From: Azophilus sp965215035
GTDB taxonomy: Bacteria; Pseudomonadota; Gammaproteobacteria; Pseudomonadales; Azotimanducaceae
Direction of reading: 5' to 3'
Length of the DNA: 64,000 nucleotides
Assembly (NCBI GenBank): GCA_965215035.1
Contig: OZ244040.1
Coordinates: 2,604,001-2,668,000 of the forward strand
A program made the translations under genes and the position numbers. Positions 1-9,056 of the stretch are shown here, one piece after another. The notes under the pieces are model-generated. The model had not been told where the DNA came from. It worked only from the letters and a program-made list of their open reading frames with translations, and ran no database searches. Numbering within the stretch: position 1 is the stretch's first letter; the number at the start of each line of letters is the position of its first letter.

Positions 1-614
1 GCACCGTCGGTGAGCAGTATGAGCACGCGGTCCGTCGCGGGGCGCTGCCGCAGTCGCTTCACGGCGAGCCCAATGGCATCACCTATGGCGGTCTTGCCGC
101 CGGCGATGCCAACCGGCGCCTCCACCAGCAGGCGGTTCACGGTCTTCAGGTCGAAGGTCAGCGGTGCCTGCAGATAGGCGTTCGTGCCGAACAGAATGAG
201 CCCCATGCGGTCGCCCTGCCGTGCATCGATGAAGTCGGCCACCACCTCCTTGACCACGGCCAGCCTATGGACGAGTTGCCCGCCGAGCTCCATGTCTTCC
301 GTACCCATGCTCCCGGAGATGTCCACGGCCAGCATGAGGTCGCGCCCCGAGACCGGCAACAGCAGCGGGTCGCCCGTCCACTGTGGCCGGGCGGCAGCGC
401 TCACCAGGGCCAGCCAAATCGTCCACAGCAACAGCACGCGCCACGGAAACCGGTGGCCGGGGCGCTCGGCCGCCTGTTCGGCCCGCAAACGGAAGGCGCC
501 CAGGTCGGGGACGGTTAGCGCCGCCTGCCGCTCGTCGGCGGCGCGCCACAGCCAACGCACCATGAGCGGCAGCGGTAGCAGCGCGAATGCGTAGGGCCAA
601 AGCCACTCGATCAT
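1..614 (-). CDS. BatA-like von Willebrand factor A domain membrane protein (3' end beyond window)
   Basis: The first ~204 residues are visible; the C-terminus lies off the left edge. Two hydrophobic helices (about residues 5-22 and 58-75) precede a VWA domain whose MIDAS motif DISGS sits at residues 98-102, followed by the expected TDG-type strand near the edge. BatA-type proteins are membrane-anchored VWA proteins of the aerotolerance (MoxR/Bat) operon, thought to work with a MoxR AAA+ chaperone in envelope protein maturation. The ATG at 614 overlaps the stop of the upstream DUF4381 gene by 4 bp (ATGA), so translational coupling is likely. Family assignment is secure; the exact role is inferred from the operon. 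Confidence 0.9.
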   Translation of the reverse strand, partial: MIEWLWPYAFALLPLPLMVRWLWRAADERQAALTVPDLGAFRLRAEQAAERPGHRFPWRVLLLWTIWLALVSAAARPQWTGDPLLLPVSGRDLMLAVDISGSMGTEDMELGGQLVHRLAVVKEVVADFIDARQGDRMGLILFGTNAYLQAPLTFDLKTVNRLLVEAPVGIAGGKTAIGDAIGLAVKRLRQRPATDRVLILLTDG

Positions 615-1114
615 GAGCCTGGCGTCCACCGCCAGCAGCGGCCGCACTCCAGGGCCAGGAAGCGGTTGATCAGGCGGTCCAGGGCCTCCGCATCGACGGC
701 GACCTCGGGTCGGAAGCGCTCGGTGCCCAGGCACCGGCCCGGCCCATGGGAAAACGCAGCCTGTCCATAACGCCCGTCGAGGTAGCGCAACCACCCCTCA
801 CCGGATTCGGGCCCGACACTATGGTCCTGGCGACCGTGCAGGGCGAAACGCTTCAGTAACTCGTTGGTTCGGTGCACGTACTGAGCGGGCGAGATGGACC
901 CGCAGCGCAACTCTCGGGCAAGCTCGCGGTACAGCGTCCTGGCGGTGCGGGCGGGACGAAATCGCCGCCAGCGCCCGGCGAGTCGCCGGATCATCCAGGC
1001 AAGTACGCCCGCGAGCACCAGGGCCAGCAGCCACCAGCCGATGGCCGGCGGCCACCAGCCGGGTGCCGCCGGTAGGTGTATGTCGCGCAACTGTTGCAGC
1101 AGGGGCTGGTCCAT
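611..1114 (-). CDS. DUF4381 family single-pass membrane protein
   Basis: 167-residue protein with one transmembrane helix (about residues 22-41, rich in Trp/Leu) followed by a basic cytoplasmic segment and a C-terminal region with a conserved-looking WLRYLDGRYG stretch. DUF4381 proteins typically sit between the DUF58 and VWA genes of MoxR/Bat operons, exactly as here; their biochemical role is not established. I chose the ATG at 1114, which overlaps a TGA in another frame inside a local duplication (see 1097-1201). An upstream ATG at 1228 would overlap the DUF58 gene and adds a low-complexity extension, so I disfavour it. Confidence 0.8.
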   Translation of the reverse strand: MDQPLLQQLRDIHLPAAPGWWPPAIGWWLLALVLAGVLAWMIRRLAGRWRRFRPARTARTLYRELARELRCGSISPAQYVHRTNELLKRFALHGRQDHSVGPESGEGWLRYLDGRYGQAAFSHGPGRCLGTERFRPEVAVDAEALDRLINRFLALECGRCWRWTPGS

Positions 1115-1201
1115 CACAGCCAGTCTCTTGGCCGACGAGTGGGCGGATGCTGCGCAGCGCCTCCGGGAGGCAGCGGGGGCTGGTGCATCACAACCAGTCT
1201 C
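1097..1201. repeat. Tandem partial duplication of the DUF58/DUF4381 gene junction
   Basis: The 31-bp segments 1097-1127 and 1171-1201 match at 28 of 31 positions, with a 74-bp period. Read on minus, each copy contains DWL-TGATG followed by an ATG-led start. The right copy is the genuine DUF58 stop and the left copy carries the DUF4381 start. The simplest reading is that the two genes once overlapped as TGATG and that a short tandem duplication separated them. Confidence 0.7.
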
Positions 1202-2180
1202 CAGGGGCGACGGGGTCATCCGTGGCATACGACAGATAGCGGATCATATAGGCCGCGCAGAACGATGCGAGCTCCGCCTCGCGCTGCTTGTGGCGCTCGG
1301 CATAACGGTGCCTCAGGCCCCTGTTGCCGGTATGGAACTGGCGGCGGGCCGCACCGTCGGTAACCGTATAGCGTCCGGCGGGGGGCAGTTCCCGTTCCAG
1401 CGGATCGGAAATGCGCATGACGGCGAGCTGGTTGTGCCGCGCCAGGGCGCGCAGAGTCTCACGCCAGGCAGTGGCGGCGGTGAGGAAATCGGAGATCAGC
1501 AGCACCCGGTAGCTGGTGTGCACCAGCCGCCGGAGCTGCCACAGGCTTTCCTGGAAATGCACCTGGGAAGCAAGGCGCGTGTTTCGATTGAGCGCCTGAT
1601 TGCTGTTGGCCAGATCCGCCAACAATCGCAGCACGGTGCCTGTGCTGCGCAAGGGCTTGTGGCTCTGGGCCGTGGCGTTGCCGATAACCAGCCCGCCCAC
1701 CCGGTCGCCGTCGGCCAGGGCCTGCCAGGCCGCGGTTGCGCCGAGTTCGGCGGCGGCCACGGATTTCAGGCGTATGCGGCTGCCAAAGAACATGCTCTGG
1801 GTCTGGTCGACGACGACCAGTGTTGGGCGCTCCCGTTCCTCGCGGAAGATCTTGGTGTGCGGTTTGTTCTTGCGCGCCGTCACGCGCCAGTCGATGGTGC
1901 GGATATCGTCCCCGGGTTGATAGAGCCTGACCTCCGAGAAGTCGATGCCGCGCCCGCGCAGTTTCGATAGTCGCGTGCCGGCAACCGCGCCCAGCCGCAC
2001 CCGGCGAGGCGGTGCGTGTGGCGAGCGCTGGTGGCGGAGCGCTAGCAGGTCGCGGAGCGCGACATAGGCACCGGCGAGCCGGGGTGCCGGGGCGGACCCC
2101 GCGAAACCGGAGCTGGGCCGGGCCGCCGGGCTGGTCGAATCAGGGAACGGCGACCTGGCGGATGAGTTCATCGATGGCAT
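1188..2180 (-). CDS. DUF58 domain protein of the MoxR/Bat operon
   Basis: 330-residue soluble protein. The DUF58 signature FSEVRLYQPGDDIRTIDW lies at about residues 81-98 and is followed by a VWA-like fold with the strand LVVVDQTQSMFFG, a degenerate MIDAS. DUF58 proteins are encoded next to MoxR AAA+ ATPases and are believed to be their partners. The 5' end overlaps moxR by about 41 bp if the first ATG (2180) is used; the first ~20 residues are low complexity, so the true start may be slightly downstream. It ends in GDWL, the end of which was duplicated downstream. Confidence 0.88.
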   Translation of the reverse strand: MPSMNSSARSPFPDSTSPAARPSSGFAGSAPAPRLAGAYVALRDLLALRHQRSPHAPPRRVRLGAVAGTRLSKLRGRGIDFSEVRLYQPGDDIRTIDWRVTARKNKPHTKIFREERERPTLVVVDQTQSMFFGSRIRLKSVAAAELGATAAWQALADGDRVGGLVIGNATAQSHKPLRSTGTVLRLLADLANSNQALNRNTRLASQVHFQESLWQLRRLVHTSYRVLLISDFLTAATAWRETLRALARHNQLAVMRISDPLERELPPAGRYTVTDGAARRQFHTGNRGLRHRYAERHKQREAELASFCAAYMIRYLSYATDDPVAPGDWL

Positions 2181-3129
2181 CGTCGGTGCTAATGCCCTCG
2201 GCTTCGGCCTCGAAGGAGAGTATCAGCCGGTGGCGGAACACATCGTGGATGACGTTCTGTACATCGTCGGGGGTGACAAAATCCCGGCCGTCCAGCCAGG
2301 CCAGCGCGCGGCTGCACAGATCCAGCGCAATGGTTCCCCGGGGGCTGGTGCCATAGTCGATCCAAGCGGCAAGTTGCTCCGCGGGCTGCCGCGATCCTAC
2401 GGTCAGGGCGATGATGTAGCGTTCCACGGGTTCCGCCATGTGCAGGCCCAGAATGGCGCGTCGCGCGGCGAACAGGGTGGGCTCATGCAACCGCTCCGGA
2501 GGCGTGGCCGCAGCCCCGGGCGATGCTGTTTCCGCCCTCACCAGGTGCAGGATGGCGGTCTCGGCGGCGCTGTCCGGGTAGTCGACCCTGACGTGCATGA
2601 GAAAGCGGTCAAGCTGCGCCTCGGGCAGGGGGTAGGTGCCTTCCTGCTCGATGGGATTCTGCGTGGCCATGACCAGAAACAGATCCGGCAGCGGGAAGGT
2701 TTCGCGCCCGAAGCTCACCTGGCGCTCCGCCATGGCCTCGAGCAGCGCCGATTGCACCTTGGCGGGGGCGCGGTTGATCTCGTCGGCCAGCAGCAGGTTG
2801 TGGAACACGGGCCCGTGCTGGAACTTGAACGAGCCGTCCTCGGGCCGGTAGACCTCGGTGCCGGTCACGTCGCTTGGCAACAGGTCGGGCGTGAATTGAA
2901 TGCGGTGAAAGTCACCGGCCACGGCGCTTGCGAGTTCCTTGATCGCGCGTGTCTTGGCGAGGCCGGGCGCGCCTTCCACGAGCAGGTGGCCACCGCACAA
3001 GAGCGCCATCATGAGCCGCTGCAACAGTACTTCCTGGCCGATGACGCGGCCGGACAGCCAATCGGTGACGGTGCGGACGCTGTCCTGGATACCGCCGGCA
3101 ATGCCATCCATCGTTACTTCAGCTCGCAT
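2140..3129 (-). CDS. MoxR-family AAA+ ATPase
   Basis: 329 residues. The Walker A variant GAPGLAKT is at residues 53-60 and Walker B LLLADEIN at about 112-119, followed by the family-typical RAPAKVQSALLEAMAERQV helix and the sensor region MATQNPIEQEGTYPLPEAQ. The C-terminal AAA lid is present. MoxR proteins act as ATP-driven chaperones with DUF58/VWA partners, and all of these follow on the same strand. A second in-frame ATG six codons downstream is an alternative start. It is divergent from pyrD with a ~246-bp intergenic region that should hold both promoters. Confidence 0.95.
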   Translation of the reverse strand: MRAEVTMDGIAGGIQDSVRTVTDWLSGRVIGQEVLLQRLMMALLCGGHLLVEGAPGLAKTRAIKELASAVAGDFHRIQFTPDLLPSDVTGTEVYRPEDGSFKFQHGPVFHNLLLADEINRAPAKVQSALLEAMAERQVSFGRETFPLPDLFLVMATQNPIEQEGTYPLPEAQLDRFLMHVRVDYPDSAAETAILHLVRAETASPGAAATPPERLHEPTLFAARRAILGLHMAEPVERYIIALTVGSRQPAEQLAAWIDYGTSPRGTIALDLCSRALAWLDGRDFVTPDDVQNVIHDVFRHRLILSFEAEAEGISTDDAIDELIRQVAVP

Positions 3130-3375
3130 GGTTTGCCATTCGTTTCAGTCCTGCGTGCCGAGCCGTCGGTGCCCCGGCTCGGGCCGACCCGCCATGGCCG
3201 GCCACCTAGTTTAACATCGCGCCCTTGGCCCCGTGCTACCCGATTGGCGGCTGGGGAAGACATCATGTGCCAATCTGCGCGGTCCGCGATGCCCCGAACC
3301 GGAGCGGCTACTACGAACATCCATGCGATCTGGGGGATAATCGCGTGTCCGGCAGCGGATGGGGTTCCTAATAGC

Positions 3376-4392
3376 GTGTACGGCCTATTGCGGCGGTTGC
3401 TGTTTCTTCTCGGCCCGGAAGCTTCGCACCGCGTCGCGCTGCATGCGCTGGCGCTTTGGGGCGCCTTGCCCGGGGGTGGTGGGCATTGCAGCCGGCCGTG
3501 CCGGGTAATGGGTATCGAATTCGCCAACCGCGTCGGGTTGGCCGCGGGTCTCGACAAGGATGCGCGGGCAGTCGCCGGCCTGGCGAGGCTGGGGTTCGGG
3601 CACATCGAGGTGGGCACCGTCACGCCGCTGCCGCAGCCCGGCAATCCGCCGCCGCGGCTGTTTCGGCTGCCGAAGGCCGAGGCGCTGATCAACCGCCTGG
3701 GGTTCAACAATGCCGGCATGGCGGCCATGGCTGGACGGCTCGCCCGTTTGCGGGAAGGGGGTGGGCTCGGCACCACGCGCCTCGGCATCAATATCGGCAA
3801 GAATCGCGATACCAGCCTTGCCGATGCGCAGCGCGACTATCTCGCCTGCATGGACACCCTGTATCCCTATGCCGACTACCTAACCGTCAACCTCTCGTCT
3901 CCCAACACACCGGGCCTGCGCGACCTGCAGGGGGTGGAGTCGTTGCGCGCCCTGCTCGGTGCCCTGAAGGAACGCCAAGCCGTGCTGGCGTCGCGGCAGG
4001 GGCGTTATGTACCCTTCGCCGTCAAGCTTGCGCCAGACCTGGATGCGGCGGCGCTTGCGGCGGTGGCCGGCGAACTGCTTGCTTTCGCGGTGGATGGCGT
4101 CATCGCCACCAACACGACCCTGGCGCGGCCGCTCGTCGACGGCATGCGTCACGGCCATCGGGCGGGTGGCCTGAGCGGCGCGCCGCTCAGGGCGGCGGCG
4201 CGCCGCACGGTGGCGGAGCTTAATGAGCATCTGCATGGACGCCTGCCGATCATCGGTGTCGGCGGCATCATGACAGCGGCGGATGCCCGGGCCATGCTGG
4301 ATGCCGGTGCCTCCCTAGTGCAGGTGTACACGGGCCTGATCTACCGTGGCCCAGGCCTGGTCCGTGCGATCGCCGGCCTCCGGTATCCCTGA
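3376..4392 (+). CDS. pyrD: Quinone-dependent dihydroorotate dehydrogenase (class 2)
   Basis: Oxidises dihydroorotate to orotate with FMN and passes electrons to membrane quinone (pyrimidine biosynthesis). With the GTG at 3376 the protein has 338 residues, the usual class-2 length, and begins with the amphipathic membrane-binding helix (LLRRLLFLLGPE). The FMN/substrate motif GLAAGLDKD, the asparagine-rich NRLGFNNAG, the catalytic-serine motif NLSSPNTPGLR and the phosphate-binding IIGVGGI are all present. A long open frame continues upstream across the moxR antisense strand, but codons before 3376 do not resemble PyrD, so I reject longer starts. Confidence 0.95.
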   Translation: MYGLLRRLLFLLGPEASHRVALHALALWGALPGGGGHCSRPCRVMGIEFANRVGLAAGLDKDARAVAGLARLGFGHIEVGTVTPLPQPGNPPPRLFRLPKAEALINRLGFNNAGMAAMAGRLARLREGGGLGTTRLGINIGKNRDTSLADAQRDYLACMDTLYPYADYLTVNLSSPNTPGLRDLQGVESLRALLGALKERQAVLASRQGRYVPFAVKLAPDLDAAALAAVAGELLAFAVDGVIATNTTLARPLVDGMRHGHRAGGLSGAPLRAAARRTVAELNEHLHGRLPIIGVGGIMTAADARAMLDAGASLVQVYTGLIYRGPGLVRAIAGLRYP

Positions 4393-4556
4393 AACTCCTG
4401 CTTGCGCCCACACTGCCGCGACGGCAGGCCCGCTTGGCGTGTCGGGCGACCGGGCTGGCGGCGGAGCGGGACTTTGAGTAATCTGCCGGAAGGGAAAGAC
4501 GAAGCCCACCGCAAAAGATCGACTCGCCCGAAAGCAATCGAGAGGATAAAGACACG

Positions 4557-5840
4557 ATGAGACGCTTGATATTGGCCGTTTGCCTGTTGGCGGTTGCCGC
4601 GCCGGCGGCCGCCAACACATTGAACGAGGGGGATACCGCTTGGATACTAACCTCCGCGGCGCTGGTGCTGTTCATGACCATACCGGGGCTGTCCCTGTTT
4701 TATGCGGGGCTCGTGCGCAGCAAGAATGTCCTGAGCGTCTTGATGCAGTGCTTCGCCATAACCTGCCTGGTTTCCATCCTCTGGTTGATTCTGGCCTATA
4801 GCCTGGCGTTCTCGGAGGGTGGGGCGCTGGTGGGTGGCCTGGGCAAGGCCTTCTTCGCGGGGGTTCAGGAAGACAGCTTGATCGGCACCGTTCCCGAATC
4901 GGCCTTCTCCCTGTTCCAACTTACCTTCGCGATCATCACCCCGGCACTCATCGTCGGCGGTTTTGCCGAACGGATGCGCTTTTCGGCGATGTTGACCTTC
5001 ACCGGTCTTTGGCTGGTGCTGGTCTACGCGCCGATCTGCCACTGGGTGTGGGGAGGTGGCTGGCTCGGTGCCATGGATGTGATGGACTTTGCCGGGGGAA
5101 CCGTGGTCCACGTTACCGCCGGCACCGCCGCCATCACCGCCGCACTGGTGTTGGGCAACCGCAACGGATTCCCCGGTCAGGCCATGCCGCCGCACAACAT
5201 GACATTGACGATCGCCGGTGCGGGCATGCTTTGGGTCGGCTGGTTCGGCTTTAACGGCGGCAGCGCCCTGGCCGCCAATGGCGATGCGGCGATGGCGATG
5301 CTGGTCACGCACATATCGGCCTCCGCGGGCGCGTTCACCTGGATGGTCTGCGAGTGGGTCCGCTTCGGCAAGCCGAGCGCTCTGGGCGCCGTCACCGGCA
5401 TGGTCGCCGGGCTGGGCACGATCACACCCGCCTCGGGCTTCGTGGGGCCGGCGGGAGCGCTCGTCATCGGTCTTGCCGCCGGCTTCGTCTGCTTTGTGGC
5501 GACCATCTTCATCAAGCGCAGGCTCAAGATTGACGACTCGCTGGATGTCTTTCCGGTGCACGGCGTCGGCGGCTCCCTCGGGATGCTGCTCACCGCGGTG
5601 TTCGCGAGTACGTCGCTTGGCGTATTCAGTGGCCAGGGATACGCCGCCGATGACGCCACCATGGGCAGCCAGCTCGGCGTTCAGGCCATCGCCGTCATCG
5701 CCACGCTGGGCTACACGGCACTCGCGACCTTTGTCATTCTGAAGGTGACCGGCGCCTTGCTCGGCAACCGGGTGGCGGCCGACGAGGAAGTGGAAGGGCT
5801 CGACCTGGTCATGCACAACGAGCGGGGCTACGACCTGTAG
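4557..5840 (+). CDS. amt: Ammonium transporter (Amt/MEP family)
   Basis: 427 residues with an N-terminal signal peptide (cleavage plausible after AAPAAA, about residue 19) and roughly 11 hydrophobic helices, the canonical Amt architecture. The two pore histidines are recognisable in FAGGTVVHVTAG and in DVFPVHGVGG. Amt proteins conduct NH3/NH4+ across the inner membrane and are usually blocked by a PII protein (GlnK), often encoded next door; no glnK is seen here. A purine-rich GAGAGGAT precedes the ATG. The gap after pyrD (4393-4556) holds a small perfect hairpin at 4413-4427 without a T-tract. Confidence 0.96.
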   Translation: MRRLILAVCLLAVAAPAAANTLNEGDTAWILTSAALVLFMTIPGLSLFYAGLVRSKNVLSVLMQCFAITCLVSILWLILAYSLAFSEGGALVGGLGKAFFAGVQEDSLIGTVPESAFSLFQLTFAIITPALIVGGFAERMRFSAMLTFTGLWLVLVYAPICHWVWGGGWLGAMDVMDFAGGTVVHVTAGTAAITAALVLGNRNGFPGQAMPPHNMTLTIAGAGMLWVGWFGFNGGSALAANGDAAMAMLVTHISASAGAFTWMVCEWVRFGKPSALGAVTGMVAGLGTITPASGFVGPAGALVIGLAAGFVCFVATIFIKRRLKIDDSLDVFPVHGVGGSLGMLLTAVFASTSLGVFSGQGYAADDATMGSQLGVQAIAVIATLGYTALATFVILKVTGALLGNRVAADEEVEGLDLVMHNERGYDL

Positions 5841-6198
5841 CCCGCGTACCGCGGTTTGCCGGGTGCCTGCACTGTAGGGGTAGGGCACTAGGGATGGGGA
5901 TGGTGGAGCGCGCATTGGCCATCGGCGGCTTGCAGGTGGAAGAGGCCAGCCGCCTTGTTGGTATGTTGTTCGATCACGCGGTACCAGTCCGGTCGCCGCT
6001 CCAGACGGTGGAAGAGGCGAGCTGCCTTGGTGGTATGTTGTTTCGTGAGGTGGGAATCTGTCCCTCATCGAGTTTTCTGCGGCGCAGGCTCGCATGGAAT
6101 TACCCAGTCCCCGTGCGTCAGCGCGCTGGTTGCCGCGGCGAAAACTCCTGGGGGTGGGCTGGCAGGGGTGTCGGCGCCGTGGCCGAGGGGCGGGTTCG
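5841..6198. other. Intergenic region with an imperfect direct repeat
   Basis: No convincing gene lies in these 358 bases between the 3' ends of amt and ddl. Two units, 5935-5972 and 6007-6045, share about 33 of 38 positions (ggtggaagagg...tatgttgtt...cg) with a 72-bp period. The open frames that cross the region encode repeat-derived, low-information peptides, so I treat it as non-coding. Confidence 0.6.
5935..6045. repeat. Two-copy imperfect direct repeat (about 38 bp, 72-bp period)
   Basis: Units 5935-5972 and 6007-6045 begin ggtggaagaggc and end tatgttgtttcg or near it. The location between convergent genes is typical of dispersed intergenic repeats; whether other copies exist outside the window cannot be seen. 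Confidence 0.65.
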
Positions 6199-7155
6199 CT
6201 ACGGTGCCGGCCTTGGGCCGCGTTGCACGGCGCTGACCACTAGGCACTCAAGGAGCTCGGGCAGCGTCAGCCCATGGGCGCGGGCGCCGTCCGGGTAGAG
6301 GCTGGTCGGGGTTATGCCCGGTATGGAGTTCACTTCCAGCAGCGTGATCTCGTCCTGGTCGCCGACGATGAAGTCGGCCCGGGAAAGATCCCTGAGTCTC
6401 AGCGTCCGGTGGGCGGCCAAGGCGATGTCCTGAAGCCGTTGCGCCACCGGTTCCGGCAGGGGTGCCGGAACCACGTGCTCGCTACCTCCCACCCGGTAGC
6501 GGTTCACGGCATCGTACCACTCGCCGGGCGCGGTTCGAATCTCAATTACGGGAAAGGCCTGGGCCACCTCGCCGTGGGTGTCCAGAACCCCCACGGTCAT
6601 TTCCCGGCCGGCCACAAAGGGTTCGACCAGGGCCGAGCCGAATTCGAGGGCTTGGGCGAGCGGCTGCTCTAAGTCGCCGCCGTCCGCTAGCCGAATCACG
6701 CCGATCGCGCTGCCGAGGCTAGCCGGCTTGATAACCACCCGTGCTCCAAAAGCGGCGCGAATCGCCGCCGCAGCCTGCCGCACCGGCATCGTCCCGGGGA
6801 TCACCAGGTCTTCGGCAACCGGCAGGCCGGCCCGGCGAAATATGGCCTTGGCGACCGCCTTGTCCATGGCGAGGGCGCTGCCACGCACATCGCCGCCGAC
6901 ATAGGGTAGTTCAAGCACTTCCAGCAGGCCCTGCACGGTGCCGTCTTCACCCGGTGGCCCATGCAGGGCGGGAAACACCGCGTCGGGGCGCAGTCGATCC
7001 AGCCGCTGCGCCGTCGAACGGTCGAGCTCGATGAGTGTGACCCGATGCCCACGGGAGCGCAGCGCATCGGCCACACCCTTCGCCGAGACCCGGGAGACGT
7101 CCGCTTCCAGGGACGGCCCGCCCTGCAGTACCGCAACCTGGTATCGTTCGCTCAC
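6199..7155 (-). CDS. ddl: D-alanine--D-alanine ligase
   Basis: ATP-grasp enzyme making the D-Ala-D-Ala dipeptide for peptidoglycan. 318 residues, near the 300-320 usual for the short DdlB type. Family motifs include GGPSLEADVS near the N-terminus (compare GGxSxExxVS), HGPPGEDGTVQGLLE, the ATP-binding VIKPASLGSAIGV and the C-terminal EVNSIPGITPTSLYP that binds Mg-ATP. The ATG overlaps the stop of the S9 peptidase gene by 4 bp. It is the last gene of a long operon that starts with a lytic transglycosylase, so the unit mixes peptidoglycan synthesis and turnover functions rather than lying in a dcw cluster. Confidence 0.95.
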   Translation of the reverse strand: MSERYQVAVLQGGPSLEADVSRVSAKGVADALRSRGHRVTLIELDRSTAQRLDRLRPDAVFPALHGPPGEDGTVQGLLEVLELPYVGGDVRGSALAMDKAVAKAIFRRAGLPVAEDLVIPGTMPVRQAAAAIRAAFGARVVIKPASLGSAIGVIRLADGGDLEQPLAQALEFGSALVEPFVAGREMTVGVLDTHGEVAQAFPVIEIRTAPGEWYDAVNRYRVGGSEHVVPAPLPEPVAQRLQDIALAAHRTLRLRDLSRADFIVGDQDEITLLEVNSIPGITPTSLYPDGARAHGLTLPELLECLVVSAVQRGPRPAP

Positions 7156-9056
7156 TGGTTCTCCACCCCCACCTCGGGCAGATCTTCGGTGACCGGGATG
7201 TCGAACACCCGGCAGAAGAAGGCGTACTCGGCACCCACGGTCCTGGCGATGTTTGTTCCGTCGCGAAAGCCGTGGCCCTCGCCGGGGAACTCCAGGTAGG
7301 CGACCGGAATGCCCTTGTCCTTGAGGGCGGCGACCATCGACTGGGCCTGGCTGGGTGGCACGATCCTGTCTTCCGCGCCTTGGAAGAAGATGACCGGGCA
7401 GTTGAATCCGTCCAGGTGGTGAATGGGTGACCGTTCGGCCATCGTCTTCGGGTCGCCGATGAGCCCGAACAGGTACTGCGACTCGAATTTGTGGGTGTCC
7501 TCGGCGAGGGCGGCCAGGTCGCCGATGCCATAGTGGCTGGCGCCGGCCCGGAAAACGGTTTCCGTGGTGAGGGCGCGCAGCGTCGTATAGCCGCCGGCGC
7601 TGCCGCCGCGAATCGCGATGCGCGCCGGGTCGACCAGGCCCTTCGCGATCAGGTGGTGCACGGCGTCCACGCAGTCCGTTACGTCAAGCACACCCCAGCG
7701 GCCGCGCAGGGCGTCGCGATAGTGCCTACCGTACCCGGTGCTGCCGCGGTAGTTGATGTCCGCGACTACCCAGCCGCGGCTGGTATAGAACTGCACGGCC
7801 AGGCGCAGGGCCGGCGAGGCGGCGCCCGTGGGGCCGCCATGGGTGGTCACGAGCAGTGGTGGCTTGCCGCGCCCTGGCGCCGATGCGGCGCTTGCCGGCA
7901 GGTACAGCCAGGCGTAGGCGCGGCCACCGTCCCGGGTGCGGTAGTCGATGTGTCGTGGCGGGCTCAGCCAGGCGTCGTCGAAGCCGGGGGATGGCCCCGG
8001 GACCAGGGTGGTGCGCTGCCCGGTGCCCCTGTCGTAGCTGGCCAGCTCGCTGGTCGCGTCGGCATGGGCGCCCAGAAAACAGATGCTGTTGCCGTGCGCC
8101 GACAGATGGCTGTATTCGACGCAGTCGTCCGGCAGGGGGCTGGCGAAGCCAGTTTCAATGTCGATCAGCACCAGGGTCTGCTCGCCCTGGCTGTGCCGGC
8201 GCGCAACCACATGGCGTTCATTCAAAATCGCATAGTCCCGGCCGCCGAACTGCCAAGCGGGGCCGGTGTATTCGGCGGGCTCGGCGAGGACGGCCTGCGC
8301 GCCTGTGGCGCCCAGGCGGTGCAGGTTCCAGAAGCCGCTGGCGTCGCTTAGGTACAGCACGGCGCCGTCGGGCAGCCAGCTTGGTTGCAGCACAGACTCG
8401 TCGGCGCCTCCCGCAACCAGGGTGGTCTCGCCGATGTCGGTTTGCTCCAGACTGGCGCGCACGAGCTGCGTCCCGTCCCAGGGCATGTTGGGATGATCCC
8501 AGGCCACAAACAGAATCTCCGCGCCGGATGGAGACACCCGGGGCGATGCGTAGAAGTCGTGGCCCTGGTGCAGGATAGTCGCCTGCCCGGTAGCCATGGC
8601 CACCGCGGCCAAGGCGTTCGTGGGGTGTTGGTGGTTGCGGTGCATCTCCGTGACGGCGATGAGACGGTCGCGCCGCCAATCCAGGCAGAGCTCCGTGTAG
8701 CGCACCGTCGGTGGGGAGGTGGTGATTTGGCGAATCTCTCCGGCGGGGTCAACGGCGTAGATGTTCTGATCGGCTGCATTGACGAAGAACACCGCATCCC
8801 GCGTCGGCAGGTAGGCCGCCCCGCCGTACTCGTGGACCCGGCTGCGCACATTGTAGGGCCGGGGGGTCAACTCGGAGCGCTGCCCGGCCGCCCGCCTGAT
8901 CAGCGTCACGCGGCCACCTTCGCCGGGACGGTTCTCAAGCCAGTACAGGGTGTTCTCGAACAGCCTGGGCTCGGCGATTCCCGCCGTTGCCTGGGCCACC
9001 CGGGTCGGCGTGATCGGGGAAGGCCGGGGGCCGCGGTTGTCCGGTACGGTACTCAC
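7152..9056 (-). CDS. S9 family prolyl oligopeptidase / acylaminoacyl-peptidase
   Basis: 634 residues from the GTG at 9056. The N-terminal ~380 residues look like a beta-propeller and the C-terminal part is an alpha/beta-hydrolase. The catalytic triad is visible as Ser486 in GGSAGG, Asp563 in QGAEDRIVPP and His595 in GEGHGF. Such enzymes cleave short peptides, mostly in the cytoplasm; no signal peptide is seen with this start. The GTG overlaps the stop of the upstream acetyltransferase (GTGA) and its own stop overlaps ddl (ATGA), which fixes both ends. Open frame continues upstream in the same frame but with non-homologous sequence. Confidence 0.92.
   Translation of the reverse strand: MSTVPDNRGPRPSPITPTRVAQATAGIAEPRLFENTLYWLENRPGEGGRVTLIRRAAGQRSELTPRPYNVRSRVHEYGGAAYLPTRDAVFFVNAADQNIYAVDPAGEIRQITTSPPTVRYTELCLDWRRDRLIAVTEMHRNHQHPTNALAAVAMATGQATILHQGHDFYASPRVSPSGAEILFVAWDHPNMPWDGTQLVRASLEQTDIGETTLVAGGADESVLQPSWLPDGAVLYLSDASGFWNLHRLGATGAQAVLAEPAEYTGPAWQFGGRDYAILNERHVVARRHSQGEQTLVLIDIETGFASPLPDDCVEYSHLSAHGNSICFLGAHADATSELASYDRGTGQRTTLVPGPSPGFDDAWLSPPRHIDYRTRDGGRAYAWLYLPASAASAPGRGKPPLLVTTHGGPTGAASPALRLAVQFYTSRGWVVADINYRGSTGYGRHYRDALRGRWGVLDVTDCVDAVHHLIAKGLVDPARIAIRGGSAGGYTTLRALTTETVFRAGASHYGIGDLAALAEDTHKFESQYLFGLIGDPKTMAERSPIHHLDGFNCPVIFFQGAEDRIVPPSQAQSMVAALKDKGIPVAYLEFPGEGHGFRDGTNIARTVGAEYAFFCRVFDIPVTEDLPEVGVENQ

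Noticed and set aside
4413..4427. Rho-independent terminator after pyrD
   Set aside because: The 6-bp stem is perfect but no T-run follows and the stem is short.
4647..6095. Long open frame (482 codons) on the minus strand antisense to amt
   Set aside because: It is the GC-rich shadow of amt and the repeat region; no domain-like sequence and no start context.
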